Source: Richelia sp. CSU_2_1 (lineage in GTDB: Bacteria > Cyanobacteriota > Cyanobacteriia > Cyanobacteriales > Microcoleaceae). Taken from it: a DNA stretch of 39,194 bases. Within the stretch, counting starts at the first letter, position 1. Every line of letters begins with the position of its first letter. The DNA lies in assembly GCA_012034575.1 (NCBI GenBank), contig JAAUPF010000050.1:1-39194 (forward strand). The letters run 5' to 3'. Below the pieces are notes generated by a model. The model had not been told where the DNA came from. It saw nothing but the letters and a program-made list of their open reading frames with translations, and did no database searches. The translations under genes were made by a program, and so were the position numbers. This document shows, one piece after another, positions 8,784 through 16,949 of the stretch.

Positions 8784-8814
8784 GAGAACAGTTCTGTTGT
8801 AACACAAGCAAGGT

Positions 8815-8960
8815 TGGAAGCGGGAATTGGGAATTGGGAATTGGTAATTGGTAATTGGTAATTGGTAATTGATATTTATAACTGTCAACTGTCAACCCAA
8901 CAACCGGCGAGCGAGCAAGCAAGCTGTCAACTGTCAACTGTCAACTGTCAACTGTCAACT
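8815..8960. repeat. Two heptanucleotide tandem-repeat tracts (STRR)
   Basis: GGGAATT/GGTAATT units run from about 8821 to 8870. CAACTGT units appear at about 8883-8897 and again, in at least five consecutive copies, at about 8925-8959. Between them lies a GCGAGCGAGCAAGCAAGC tract. Such short tandemly repeated repetitive sequences are well known in filamentous cyanobacteria. The right-hand tract runs into the 3' end of the AI-2E family gene on the minus strand and supplies its stop codon. Confidence 0.9.
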
Positions 8961-9997
8961 TCCGCCTTCATCTCGTCAATTTCAAACCAACTAACGATAA
9001 CTCCCGCCAGCGGAATAGCGAGAAATACGCCTAAAAGTCCGGCCGCTCTCGCGCCTACTAACAGTGCAAAAAATACCACTACCGGATTGAGGTTAAGGGA
9101 ATTTTGCATCAATCTCGGATGAATAAAATTGTCTTGAATTTGCTGCAAAACAATGCAAGCTGCCAAGACTTTTAACGCTAACCATACATTTTGAGACAGC
9201 ACTATAAAACAAACTAAACTAATTCCCAAGGTAGCTCCTATGCCCGGAACTAGATCGAACAATCCAATAATAAATGCTAAAATTAGAGGAAATCTTACCT
9301 CTAACAGCAAGAAAATTACAAAACTTGTTGTAGTTAAAAATAACATTAACAAAAGTTGGGCCTGAAAAAAACCTAAAAAGTTGCGCTCGATTGTTAAAGC
9401 CAAACGCCTGTGCAGGTGTCGGGGGATAAATTTGAGAACTAACAGCCACAGCCTCTCTCCATCGAGTAACATGAAAGAAGCTACAACTGCAATTAATATT
9501 AAATTCAATAAATTGGTTAAAAACACTTGTAAAAAAGCAATCCCAGAAACTACTCCCGTCAAGGCTTGAGTTCGCAATTGTTCTTCAATAACTCGCAGGT
9601 TAACTTGCAGGTTTCTCGCCCGCAGGAAAGCTTCGAGGCGTTCCGACAGCGGTGCTAAAGCATTTACAAAATCAGTTACGCTGTCAATTAATTGCTGCCC
9701 TTGAGATAAAAGAGTAACGCCTACTGTAATGGTAAGACCCCCAAAAGTTAAAATGGCAAGTAAAATTACTAAGGCGACAGCTAAACTTCGCGGTAAAAAT
9801 TTCTGCAAAGCGCGCACCGGATAGTTGAGCAAAAAAGCTACGAGTGCAGCAATGGTAAACACCGCAACTGCCGTTTCAAAATAAGCTAAAAGTTGCAGTC
9901 CTGCCCAACCAGCAGCAAATAATAGCAAAAACCGAACTAGGGCTAAATTGCTGAGCATATTCCAAAAATTGGGAGGGTTTCTCTCTTGTTCTTTCAC
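8948..9997 (-). CDS. AI-2E family membrane transporter (PerM/UPF0118)
   Basis: The integral membrane protein has 349 residues and about eight hydrophobic segments. An N-terminal pair of helices (about residues 17-65) is followed by a soluble segment (about 75-150), then several helices to the end, as in the AI-2E transporter family. The family signature region LFDLVPGIGATLGISLVCF and the late LLGVFLAIPLAGVI are clear. The family includes the quorum-signal exporter TqsA and Na+/H+ antiporters, so the substrate cannot be assigned. The start is GTG 9997 (MKEQERN), with only a weak upstream GGA; ATG 9958 is an alternative. The last codons (VDS, stop) are encoded by the heptamer repeat, suggesting that the original C-terminus was replaced or extended by repeat growth. 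Confidence 0.9.
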   Translation of the reverse strand: MKEQERNPPNFWNMLSNLALVRFLLLFAAGWAGLQLLAYFETAVAVFTIAALVAFLLNYPVRALQKFLPRSLAVALVILLAILTFGGLTITVGVTLLSQGQQLIDSVTDFVNALAPLSERLEAFLRARNLQVNLRVIEEQLRTQALTGVVSGIAFLQVFLTNLLNLILIAVVASFMLLDGERLWLLVLKFIPRHLHRRLALTIERNFLGFFQAQLLLMLFLTTTSFVIFLLLEVRFPLILAFIIGLFDLVPGIGATLGISLVCFIVLSQNVWLALKVLAACIVLQQIQDNFIHPRLMQNSLNLNPVVVFFALLVGARAAGLLGVFLAIPLAGVIVSWFEIDEMKAEVDS

Positions 9998-10107
9998 AGG
10001 AATTTTCCAGGATTAATTATCGATCGAATATATTGCCGAACTCTCCTTTAGAATTACACTTGTGTTATCTGTACGGCTATCCACCCCCAGACAGAAAATC
10101 GATGGCG

Positions 10108-10132
10108 GTAAGGTGCGCGCTGCGAGCCCTAC
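10108..10132. repeat. Diverged copy of the GTAAGGTGCGC palindromic repeat
   Basis: This 25-base copy reads GTAAGGTGCGCGCTGCGAGC and then CCTAC. Compared with the copies at 25522 and 26333 it has lost perfect dyad symmetry. It lies about 155 nt upstream of gshA, in a gap otherwise without recognisable elements. Confidence 0.7.
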
Positions 10133-10288
10133 ATACTACATAGAGAGTAAGTACCCAAGTCCCGATCGAAAAAAAAACGTCGAAAACGGCAGTTGCGAAC
10201 AATTTAAACTCTGTCTCGTGAAAGACTGTATTGAGCTGTCAATTTTTGAGATAATTAAAAATGGCGATGATTTAGCTGAGGAACAAAG

Positions 10289-11440
10289 GTGCTGCTATCA
10301 AAAGGCTTTGAAGTAGAAATGTATACCGGCACGCCCGCAGGTGATGTTGTCGGTCTCTCCGATCGAATTGTTGCCGATTTGGAGGGATTCGTGCGGGAAC
10401 CCGACAGCCGCAATGTGGAGTACACGACGGCCCCGCTGTGCAGCTACGATCGCCTGTTGTGCGCCCTAGTCAAGCCGCGGGTGAAGCTGCGGGAGTATTT
10501 AAAAAAAATCGGCGACTATACCTTGTTACCGGGGAGCACCCTATCTCTGGGCGGCAGCGATCGCTTTTACCGTTCCGATCCTAACAATCCCTACCATACT
10601 TATATCGAGCAAACCTACGGCACCAAAGTCGTCACCGCCAGCATTCACATCAACATCGGCATCTCCCAGCCAGAAATGCTGATGCGGGCAATCCGCCTCG
10701 CCCGCGTCGAAGCACCCCTTTACCTTGCCTTAAGTGCTTCTTCCCCTTTCCTCAACGGCGAAGTCACGGGCTATCATTCCACTCGCTGGGGCTTGTTTCC
10801 CAAAACTCCTGCTATAGTTCCCTTATTTGAAAGCCACAGACACTACATCCAGTGGACGGAGGAACAGTTGCAACTGGGTACGATGCAAAATGTCCGCCAC
10901 CTGTGGTCTGCCGTGCGCCCCAACGGCGATCGTCGCCCCTACTGTCTCAACCGCCTCGAATTGAGAATTTGCGACCTCGAAGTCAATCCCCTGGCATTGC
11001 TGGCAATTACTGCTTTGTTGGAAGCGCGCCTGTGGCAGATGATGGAAGACCCGAGTTTAGATCCTTTGGAAATTAGCGATTTGCCGGCAGCTACCCGCAA
11101 CGCCGATTTAATTGCCCTGACAGATGCCAACGAAATTGCTGCATCGCGGGACAGCTTGGATGCCGAACTGCGGCACTGGCGCGACGGCAAACCTATTTTG
11201 GCCCGAGATTGGATTGAGGAAATTTATCAAGAAGTTTGGCCGATCGCCAAAAAACGCGGTTTTAGCTGCTTTCTTTCCCCCCTCAAAAAAATTCTCCGCG
11301 AAGGCAACACCGCCCAACAGTGGTTGAAGTTGCACGCTGGGGGTTCCGACAGCAGAAGCATTATCGTACAAGGGATTCAGGCTATGGCCTGCCAGGAATG
11401 GGAACTGGAAGACAATTTGTGCCCGCAGTTAGTTGCTTGA
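10289..11440 (+). CDS. gshA: Glutamate-cysteine ligase, cyanobacterial type
   Basis: The 383-residue enzyme joins glutamate and cysteine with ATP, the first step of glutathione synthesis in the cytosol. It matches the cyanobacterial gshA family over its full length: MLLSKGFEVEMYTGTPAGDV at the start, RNVEYTTAPLCSYDRLLC, LLPGSTLSLGGSDRFYRSDP, TASIHINIGI and RPNGDRRPYCLNRLELRICD. These carry the substrate and nucleotide site residues of the GCS2-like fold. The start is GTG 10289, supported by GAGG at 10278-10281 with a 7-base spacing. The next gene, trmL, is in the same orientation 155 bases downstream. The product would feed the glutathione used by the Xi-class transferase at 26446. Confidence 0.93.
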   Translation: MLLSKGFEVEMYTGTPAGDVVGLSDRIVADLEGFVREPDSRNVEYTTAPLCSYDRLLCALVKPRVKLREYLKKIGDYTLLPGSTLSLGGSDRFYRSDPNNPYHTYIEQTYGTKVVTASIHINIGISQPEMLMRAIRLARVEAPLYLALSASSPFLNGEVTGYHSTRWGLFPKTPAIVPLFESHRHYIQWTEEQLQLGTMQNVRHLWSAVRPNGDRRPYCLNRLELRICDLEVNPLALLAITALLEARLWQMMEDPSLDPLEISDLPAATRNADLIALTDANEIAASRDSLDAELRHWRDGKPILARDWIEEIYQEVWPIAKKRGFSCFLSPLKKILREGNTAQQWLKLHAGGSDSRSIIVQGIQAMACQEWELEDNLCPQLVA

Positions 11441-11595
11441 GGGAGGCACGATCGGGAGGTCTATGAAAAATAGATCAGAATATTTAATCGATCGAAACCT
11501 TAGATAGGTTATAACTAAAAGCTATAACTTACATCTATCTCTAGGTAGAGTTGCCTTATATCTGATTGCCAGTATTAGTGCATCAGTTAACTTAA

Positions 11596-12075
11596 ATGCC
11601 TCAAATTGTTTTGGTTCACCCGCAAATTCCCCCGAATACTGGCAATATCGCCCGCACTTGCGCTGCGACGGGCACTCAATTGCATTTAGTCGGTCCGATG
11701 GGGTTTGAAATCACCGATCGCTACCTAAAACGGGCCGGTTTAGACTACTGGCCCTACGTCAACCTCCACTGTCACGAGAACTTGGAGGCTTTTTATGCTT
11801 TCCAGCAGCAGCGGGGGGGGCGGTCGATCGGATTCAGCACTAGCGGGCGATACAGTTATGCGCAATTCCAATTTCAAGCAGGCGACTGGCTGCTGTTCGG
11901 CTCGGAAACATCCGGACTGCCAAAGTTTGTATTAGATGGCTGCGACGCCACTGTATTCATTCCCATGAGCCAGCCAGGGGTGAGGAGTTTAAACCTCTCG
12001 GTCAGCGCTGCCGTAGGTTTATTTGAAGCCAAACGCCAGTTGGGAGAGCTGGAATCAAGTATTATCAACACATAA
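11596..12075 (+). CDS. trmL: tRNA (cytidine/uridine-34) 2'-O-methyltransferase TrmL
   Basis: The compact 159-residue SPOUT methyltransferase has all three SpoU motifs: HPQIPPNTGNIARTCAATG near the start, LLFGSETSGLP (about 95-105), and FIPMSQPGVRSLNLSVSAA (about 120-138), which forms the AdoMet-binding knot. TrmL methylates the ribose of the wobble nucleotide of certain leucine tRNAs. The size matches the minimal family with no extra RNA-binding domain. ATG 11596 begins MPQIVLVHPQ, the expected first strand. It lies downstream of gshA on the same strand but with its own 155-base leader, so a shared operon is not certain. Confidence 0.93.
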   Translation: MPQIVLVHPQIPPNTGNIARTCAATGTQLHLVGPMGFEITDRYLKRAGLDYWPYVNLHCHENLEAFYAFQQQRGGRSIGFSTSGRYSYAQFQFQAGDWLLFGSETSGLPKFVLDGCDATVFIPMSQPGVRSLNLSVSAAVGLFEAKRQLGELESSIINT

Positions 12076-12370
12076 ACATATAGAAATTTAATAGCTCCCG
12101 ATCGCCCTCAAAGCGGGATTTAAAGATAAGAAATTTGTATCAAAGCCGCCAGAGTCTGGAGAGAAGAGATTGATAAATTTAATCGATCTCAAAATAAATT
12201 GTTATCGAGATAACCAATTCCCCGAACAGATGATTTAGCAATAGAAACAGAGATTTAGTGTGATAAGAGTGCGTCAGACAGTACCCGTGCAATAAGTGAA
12301 CGCTACATCTAGTAAATATACGGTTGTAGGCGCTCCGTAAATTAGCATAGAGTCGGATAATAGGTGACAC

Positions 12371-12638
12371 GGGAGCCTTACGGGCAGGGGAATTGCATTG
12401 GTTGTTAGAGCTATTGCCGTGTAAGGGTTTTGGGGATCGCTGCGGTAAGATGAGCCGGCAATTTTAAAATTTTTGACTGTGCGAGCTTGTCTAAATTAGA
12501 AAAGCAAGGTAATCTTGCCTAAGCAAGATAGCTGTCAGCGATAAGAATTATTCTTACTTGTTGATTTCAACAGCGTCGTGCAATCCCCTTGAGTGTTTCC
12601 AAGGACAGTTAAGCGCTTCTCAGTAGGAGGTCGTTTTT
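12371..12638 (+). promoter_or_regulatory. Structured 5' leader of the M23 peptidase gene, riboswitch candidate
   Basis: The sequence before the peptidase contains several stems. CCTTAC (12376-12381) pairs with GTAAGG (12421-12426), and GGCA (12383-12386) with TGCC (12415-12418), forming one long hairpin. ATCTTGC (12512-12518) pairs with GCAAGAT (12523-12529). TAAGAA (12542-12547) pairs with TTCTTA (12551-12556). No ORF occupies the region. Cell-wall peptidase genes in cyanobacteria are often preceded by the ydaO-type c-di-AMP riboswitch, and fragments such as GGGGAA and TGTCAGC occur here, but I could not align the full consensus. The element is a candidate only. Confidence 0.4.
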
Positions 12639-15083
12639 TTGAAACGAGCATATCCCCAAAAACTTAAGCCTGTTGAGGCTAGTGAAATCGAAAGAGACGG
12701 TTTGGCCGAACCGTCCAAACAGCAAACGATCGAATCTCTGGTAACAGCCAGCAGTGGTAGAGTCCGATCTCTAGCCACCCTCGGACTGGCAATATCGGTG
12801 GGTGCTTCCGGCATCTTGCTGCCGAGAAGCGGGGACAGCGCTCGCGCGACGGAACCCGCACCCGCTGCCGAACCTGCGGCTGAAGTACAACCGGCCTCAA
12901 CCACCAACGTTTCCGCCAGTTCAGAACGAGTTGATGCAACAGCCGAACTAGGCGTCACCGCAACAGCTAACAGCACCGCAGCCGAACCATTACTCCCAGT
13001 AAGCCAGCAGCCAAGCTGGCCGGCCGCAGAAGGAATTCCTTCAGAACAGCCAGCCTCCACCGTCGGAGTCCCAACACCAGCAGCCGCGATCGACCCGGAA
13101 CAGGAGTTGAATCTAACTGGCTCGCAGCCATTATCGCCCGCGCCGATTTGGGAATCTGCTCCGAGTGCGACAGCACCCGGAACTGAGGCACTAGATCCAG
13201 ATTCGACCTTGTTGCCCGATGGGAACGGGGCGATAGACAGTTTGAAAAAACAGGAAAACCGCACCACAACAGTGCGTCCGGCGGAGCTGGGGTTTGAGGA
13301 GCCTGCAAGTTCATATAAGAATAAATCTTCCGTACCTGTAGAAATATCGGGACAGAACCCGGCACCTGCAGCTACAGCAACCAAGACAACAATTCCCGAT
13401 TTATCGACAACACCCGTAATTCCCAGCGCTCAAATCGACGCTCAAAATGCCGGAGTTCGACCGGAAGCGACGGTAGCTCAACCCTTCGAGTCAATTGAGC
13501 AGTCGATCGCAACACCTAGCTTACCTTCTGCTGCAGTCGTTTCCCCTGTGGAGAATGCCACCGCACCAGCTCCGATGCTGTACAGCGTGCGTCCGGGCGA
13601 TACAGTAAGCGCGATCGCCAAAGGTCACGGCGTGTCTGCCCAAGAGCTGATCGCCATCAACAAGCTCGGCGACCCGAACTTCCTGAATGTCAACCAGCGA
13701 TTAAAAATCCCCCAAACAATTGGGTCTAATAATTCAGCGGTGCGAGCGGCAGCATCTACTTCTGCCTCCTACTCTACATCTGTGCCTTCTGCGACTGGGA
13801 CGCCAGGAGTTTTGCTCCCCAGCTCGCCTGCCCCTGAAGTTGCCAATTCCGGCACGACATCGCCCGCACCAACAGTGCCCCTCGTTTCCCCCCTGGCAAA
13901 CATCGAGGGTCTGAACAATATTTCAGCGCCGATGGTTCCCAAGATAAACAGCATTCCGCTGACTCAGGTTTCTCAAAGCATGAGCGATGCTGGAAAGCTG
14001 GAACTTCAAGGCGAACCGACTTTTACAGGTGCAGTTGACACCAGCACGCTGCCAATGCCGGCGGGCGCAACTGCCAACGCTAGCGTTGCCGGCTCGTACC
14101 CGCAACCGAATAACTTGATGCCATTGAGGAGTGCGAGTCCGGTAGCAGAATTACCGCTCGGTGAGGATCGGGTCCTCCCAAGCTCAGCTCTCAATCCTTA
14201 TGCCGAACGCCTGCGGGCAGAAATTCTCAGGCTGCGAGAGGAGTATCGGGCAGAGCGCAATTCGATCGGGACAAATGCTGTGTCGCTGGCAGTAGTTGAC
14301 GAAGCGTCCGTGCCAGTAGCAACGGGCAACCCGTCGGAAAACATCCAAAATCTCAATCCCGATTTGGCCGCTACCGAATACGCTCAGGCAGTTCAAGACG
14401 AGATTGCCAGACCTACTTCCAGAGCTTGGAGCGAGCAAGTTCAGAGACAGCAGCAAGAGCGTTTCGATCCGATGCGGGCTGCAGAACTGCAACCGATTAA
14501 CCTGACTCCGGCTTCTAATGTAGAAACACCTGTAGCGCCGCCGGTGGTAGCTACAGCTCCTTTGGGATCGCAGGGTTACGACCCCCTGAGCAATCCGTCT
14601 TTAGGGCGGATGGTTTCGCCGGAACTGCCTCCGCTTTCGGGTGCTGATACCTATCTGCCTGATGGAGGAAAGCTGCAGCAATCCGCTAACGGGTTTATTT
14701 GGCCTGCTAAGGGCGTTCTCACTTCTGGCTACGGCTGGCGCTGGGGGCGGATGCACAGGGGAATTGACATTGCAGGGCCGATCGGCACTCCAATTGTGGC
14801 TGCCGGCAGCGGGGTGGTAACTTATGCGGAGTGGAACGACGGCGGCTACGGCTATTTGGTGGAAATTACCCATCCCGACGGCTCCCAGACCCTCTACGCC
14901 CACAACAACCGGATTTTGGTGCAAAAGGGCCAGCAAGTCTCTCAAGGCGAGCAGATTGCGGAAATGGGCAGCACCGGTTTCAGCACCGGACCGCACTTGC
15001 ACTTTGAAATCCATCCTGCAGGACAGGGTGCTGTCAATCCGATGGCTTTTCTGCCAGATGATGACTCCAGGGCTTCTCGGTAA
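12639..15083 (+). CDS. LysM / M23-family cell-wall peptidase
   Basis: The 814-residue protein is exported or membrane-anchored. It has a short cytosolic N-terminus, one hydrophobic segment (about 46-62), a long Ala/Pro/Ser/Thr-rich linker, and one LysM domain (about 313-357, YSVRPGDTVSAIAKGHGVSA) that binds peptidoglycan. After another low-complexity stretch comes a C-terminal M23 (LytM) peptidase. The M23 zinc site is complete: His706 and Asp710 in HRGID, His755 in YAHN, and His786/His788 in HLHFE. It probably cleaves peptidoglycan peptides or activates another hydrolase, as NlpD/EnvC-like proteins do. The TTG at 12639 is the start because AGGAGG lies at 12625-12630, eight bases before it. 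The leader is long and structured. Confidence 0.92.
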   Translation: MKRAYPQKLKPVEASEIERDGLAEPSKQQTIESLVTASSGRVRSLATLGLAISVGASGILLPRSGDSARATEPAPAAEPAAEVQPASTTNVSASSERVDATAELGVTATANSTAAEPLLPVSQQPSWPAAEGIPSEQPASTVGVPTPAAAIDPEQELNLTGSQPLSPAPIWESAPSATAPGTEALDPDSTLLPDGNGAIDSLKKQENRTTTVRPAELGFEEPASSYKNKSSVPVEISGQNPAPAATATKTTIPDLSTTPVIPSAQIDAQNAGVRPEATVAQPFESIEQSIATPSLPSAAVVSPVENATAPAPMLYSVRPGDTVSAIAKGHGVSAQELIAINKLGDPNFLNVNQRLKIPQTIGSNNSAVRAAASTSASYSTSVPSATGTPGVLLPSSPAPEVANSGTTSPAPTVPLVSPLANIEGLNNISAPMVPKINSIPLTQVSQSMSDAGKLELQGEPTFTGAVDTSTLPMPAGATANASVAGSYPQPNNLMPLRSASPVAELPLGEDRVLPSSALNPYAERLRAEILRLREEYRAERNSIGTNAVSLAVVDEASVPVATGNPSENIQNLNPDLAATEYAQAVQDEIARPTSRAWSEQVQRQQQERFDPMRAAELQPINLTPASNVETPVAPPVVATAPLGSQGYDPLSNPSLGRMVSPELPPLSGADTYLPDGGKLQQSANGFIWPAKGVLTSGYGWRWGRMHRGIDIAGPIGTPIVAAGSGVVTYAEWNDGGYGYLVEITHPDGSQTLYAHNNRILVQKGQQVSQGEQIAEMGSTGFSTGPHLHFEIHPAGQGAVNPMAFLPDDDSRASR

Positions 15084-15098
15084 TCGCCGATCGCCAGT

Positions 15099-15129
15099 TA
15101 TGGGTTTTGAGTTATTATCAAAACTCATA
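15099..15129 (+). terminator. Stem-loop after the M23 peptidase gene
   Basis: TATGGGTTTTGA (15099-15110) pairs with TCAAAACTCATA (15118-15129), giving a 12-bp stem with one G-T wobble and a 7-base loop, 15 nt past the stop codon. The following ACTTTTGC is only a weak U-tract, so the efficiency as an intrinsic terminator is uncertain. Confidence 0.5.
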
Positions 15130-15219
15130 ACTTTTGCTAAAAGCCATGAGCAATTGTGTTTGCTAAAACCTGTCTTAGCTCGCGTTACCGTGTTAAGATG
15201 ATAAATCGTAAACTAAATC

Positions 15220-15292
15220 GGCTCAGTGGCGCAGTGGTTAGCGCAGGGGACTCATAAGCCCAAGGTCGCAGGTTCAAATCCCGCCTGAGCCA
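15220..15292 (+). tRNA. tRNA with CAT anticodon (Met or Ile-lysidine)
   Basis: This 73-nt cloverleaf has acceptor arms GGCTCAG/CTGAGCC (7 bp), a D arm with GCGC/GCGC stem, the anticodon loop CTCATAA with CAT at 15253-15255, and a T loop TTCAAAT. The CCA end is not encoded, as is usual in cyanobacteria. Anticodon CAT fits either elongator Met or the Ile tRNA whose C34 is modified to lysidine. The D loop and the run from the anticodon loop to the variable loop resemble the bacterial Ile (k2C) tRNA, but I cannot decide. As folded there are mismatches at 27-43 and 31-39 in the anticodon stem and one A-C in the T stem. Confidence 0.85.
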
Positions 15293-15303
15293 TAATTTAA
15301 TGC

Positions 15304-15350
15304 AAAAAAACACGCTCTCAAAATGAGGAGCGTGTTTTTTTATTTTTTTT
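15304..15350 (+). terminator. Intrinsic terminator after the tRNA
   Basis: AAAAAAACACGCTC (15304-15317) and GAGCGTGTTTTTTT (15328-15341) form a 14-bp stem around a 10-base loop, 11 nt after the mature tRNA end. A long T-tract with TATTTTTTTT follows. This is a textbook Rho-independent terminator for the tRNA and separates it from the peroxiredoxin gene. Confidence 0.88.
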
Positions 15351-15417
15351 TAAGGTAGTTGTAGTCGTTATGACTATGATATGCTTGTAACAGTTCGTAA
15401 AAAAGGAAACAAAATTT

Positions 15418-16017
15418 ATGACGAGTGAATGCCTCCGGGTCGGTCAAGCTGCGCCCGACTTCTCAGCCACAGCCGTAGTGGATCAGGAATTCAAGACTGT
15501 TAAGCTGTCGGACTACAAAGGCAAAAAGTACGTCGTTCTGTTCTTTTACCCCTTGGACTTCACCTTTGTGTGCCCTACTGAGATTACAGCATTTAGCGAT
15601 CGCTACGAGGACTTCAAAAAAATCGATACCGAAATTCTCGGCGTCTCCGTTGACAGCGAATTCTCCCACCTGGCTTGGATTCAAACAGACCGCAAATCTG
15701 GCGGTGTCGGCGACCTGAACTATCCTTTGGTTGCCGATATCAAGAAAACCATCAGCAGCGACTACAACGTCCTCGACCCCGAAGCTGGTATTGCCCTGAG
15801 AGGATTGTTTATCATCGACAAAGAAGGCGTCATCCAACACGCTACTATCAACAACCTGGCTTTCGGCCGCAACGTCGATGAAACCCTGCGTACCCTGCAA
15901 GCTATTCAGTACGTTCAGTCTCACCCCGATGAAGTTTGTCCCGCAGGCTGGCAGCCCGGTGACAAGACAATGACTCCCGATCCGGTCAAGTCTAAGGTGT
16001 TCTTTGCTGCGGTTTAA
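15418..16017 (+). CDS. Typical 2-Cys peroxiredoxin
   Basis: The 199-residue thioredoxin-fold peroxidase reduces H2O2 and organic hydroperoxides. The peroxidatic Cys52 is in [12 protein letters not shown], the resolving Cys174 is in [11 protein letters not shown], and the conserved [20 protein letters not shown] and RGLFIID segments are all present. This is the full set for the plant/cyanobacterial BAS1-like group, which normally takes electrons from thioredoxin. ATG 15418 follows AAAGGAAAC, a reasonable ribosome-binding site. The gene is isolated by the tRNA terminator upstream and a perfect palindrome downstream, so it is probably monocistronic. The codon use is more GC-rich at third positions than in its downstream neighbour, consistent with a highly expressed gene. 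Confidence 0.95.
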   Translation: MTSECLRVGQAAPDFSATAVVDQEFKTVKLSDYKGKKYVVLFFYPLDFTFVCPTEITAFSDRYEDFKKIDTEILGVSVDSEFSHLAWIQTDRKSGGVGDLNYPLVADIKKTISSDYNVLDPEAGIALRGLFIIDKEGVIQHATINNLAFGRNVDETLRTLQAIQYVQSHPDEVCPAGWQPGDKTMTPDPVKSKVFFAAV

Positions 16018-16212
16018 GCGCAAAATATTTGTAGGGACACGGCATTGCCGTGTCCTTAGCAGTTAAAAGCGACGCGCAGCCTCTGGTTCTGAGTACCCAG
16101 GATCTGTCTGGGAAGCAGATATTACCAATTACCAATTCCCTCCGCTACGCTGCGCCCATTACCAATTACCAATTCCCTCCGCTACGCTGTGCCCATTACC
16201 AAATTAGATAAT
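16018..16212. repeat. Repeat-filled spacer: palindrome plus 37-bp tandem duplication
   Basis: GGACACGGCA-T-TGCCGTGTCC (16035-16055) is a perfect palindrome 18 nt past the peroxiredoxin stop. It is a common dispersed cyanobacterial element and may double as a terminator. Further on, a 37-bp unit containing ATTACCAATTACCAATTCCC and CGCTACGCTG is tandemly duplicated (16121-16157 and 16158-16194, one base different: gcgccc/gtgccc) and a third copy begins at 16195. The duplication abuts the start of the next gene. Confidence 0.88.
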
Positions 16213-16788
16213 ATGCTGACATCTACAGATTTTAGCGGTTTGTTAAATCAGCGGTTTTTTCAAAATTTATTGCCGGTACCGGCGACTAATTCTCTGAAGC
16301 TGGGTCAGATGACGCCAGATTTTGAGCTGCCGGATATTACTAATGATAAATTGGTGAGGCTGTCTAATTATCGGGGCGATCGACCTGTAATTATAGCTTT
16401 CACTCGTATTTTTACAGAAAAGCAATATTGTCCGTTTTGTTTTCCTCACATTAAAGCTTTAAATGAAAATTGGGAACAGTTTGCCGATCGCAATATAGAA
16501 TTGTTGATGGTGACGAGTACGGACGATCGGCAAAGCCAAATTGTAGTGAGAGATTTAGGGTTGAAAATGCCCTTGCTGAGCGATCCTAGCTGTCGGGTAT
16601 TTCAGGCTTACGAAACAGGTCAAGCTTTAGGAGCTCCTTTGCCGGCGCAATTTGTTTTAGATGAAAATGGCAAACTTTTATTTAAGCATTTGTTTTCTTT
16701 TATCGACCACAATGCGAGCGTGGAAACTTTGCTAAAAGCTCTCCCATCATTTACTGAGCGTGCGACTGCTGCGACAAGCAAATCTTGA
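16213..16788 (+). CDS. Peroxiredoxin-like (AhpC/TSA, redoxin) protein
   Basis: The 191-residue thioredoxin-fold protein of the AhpC/TSA group has LKLGQMTPDFELPDI, then PVIIAFTRIF and the active-site CxxC pair Cys73/Cys76 (YCPFC), followed by VTSTDDRQSQIVVRDLGL and a C-terminal redoxin strand region. The CxxC at the peroxidatic position suggests a PrxQ-like or thioredoxin-like redox role, with the substrate unknown. A longer frame can be opened from GTG 16189, but those eight codons lie inside the tandem repeat. ATG 16213 (MLTSTDFSG) is therefore the better start, although no strong Shine-Dalgarno is visible because the repeat has replaced the usual leader. Together with the peroxiredoxin upstream and gshA it forms a loose redox-defence neighbourhood. 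Confidence 0.85.
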   Translation: MLTSTDFSGLLNQRFFQNLLPVPATNSLKLGQMTPDFELPDITNDKLVRLSNYRGDRPVIIAFTRIFTEKQYCPFCFPHIKALNENWEQFADRNIELLMVTSTDDRQSQIVVRDLGLKMPLLSDPSCRVFQAYETGQALGAPLPAQFVLDENGKLLFKHLFSFIDHNASVETLLKALPSFTERATAATSKS

Positions 16789-16949
16789 AGTCGCTTAGAA
16801 GGATTGCAATTTGAGGTGCAAGCTCGATCGTCCCGTTTTAGCCGCATGACATGTTATGGATACAATAGTATGAAAAGATAGCAGAAATCGAGAGAGTTTC
16901 CCATGCCCAATCCATATTAATATTAATATAGATGTGGAGGTCTAACCCT

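Noticed and set aside
8821..8960. CRISPR-like tandem repeats
   Set aside because: Units are seven bases, directly abutting and without spacers. They are STRR heptamers, and no cas gene is present.
10062..10316. An 84-codon frame upstream of gshA
   Set aside because: It runs through a palindromic repeat, overlaps the gshA start, has no ribosome site, and its product has a composition unlike a real protein.
12179..12370. A 63-codon minus-strand frame
   Set aside because: No ribosome site, no family resemblance, and it lies within non-coding sequence ahead of the structured leader.
12620..13384. Long minus-strand frame opposite the M23 peptidase
   Set aside because: It is an artefact of the GC-rich Ala/Pro/Ser codon pattern of the linker; the plus-strand frame has LysM and M23 motifs and a strong ribosome site.
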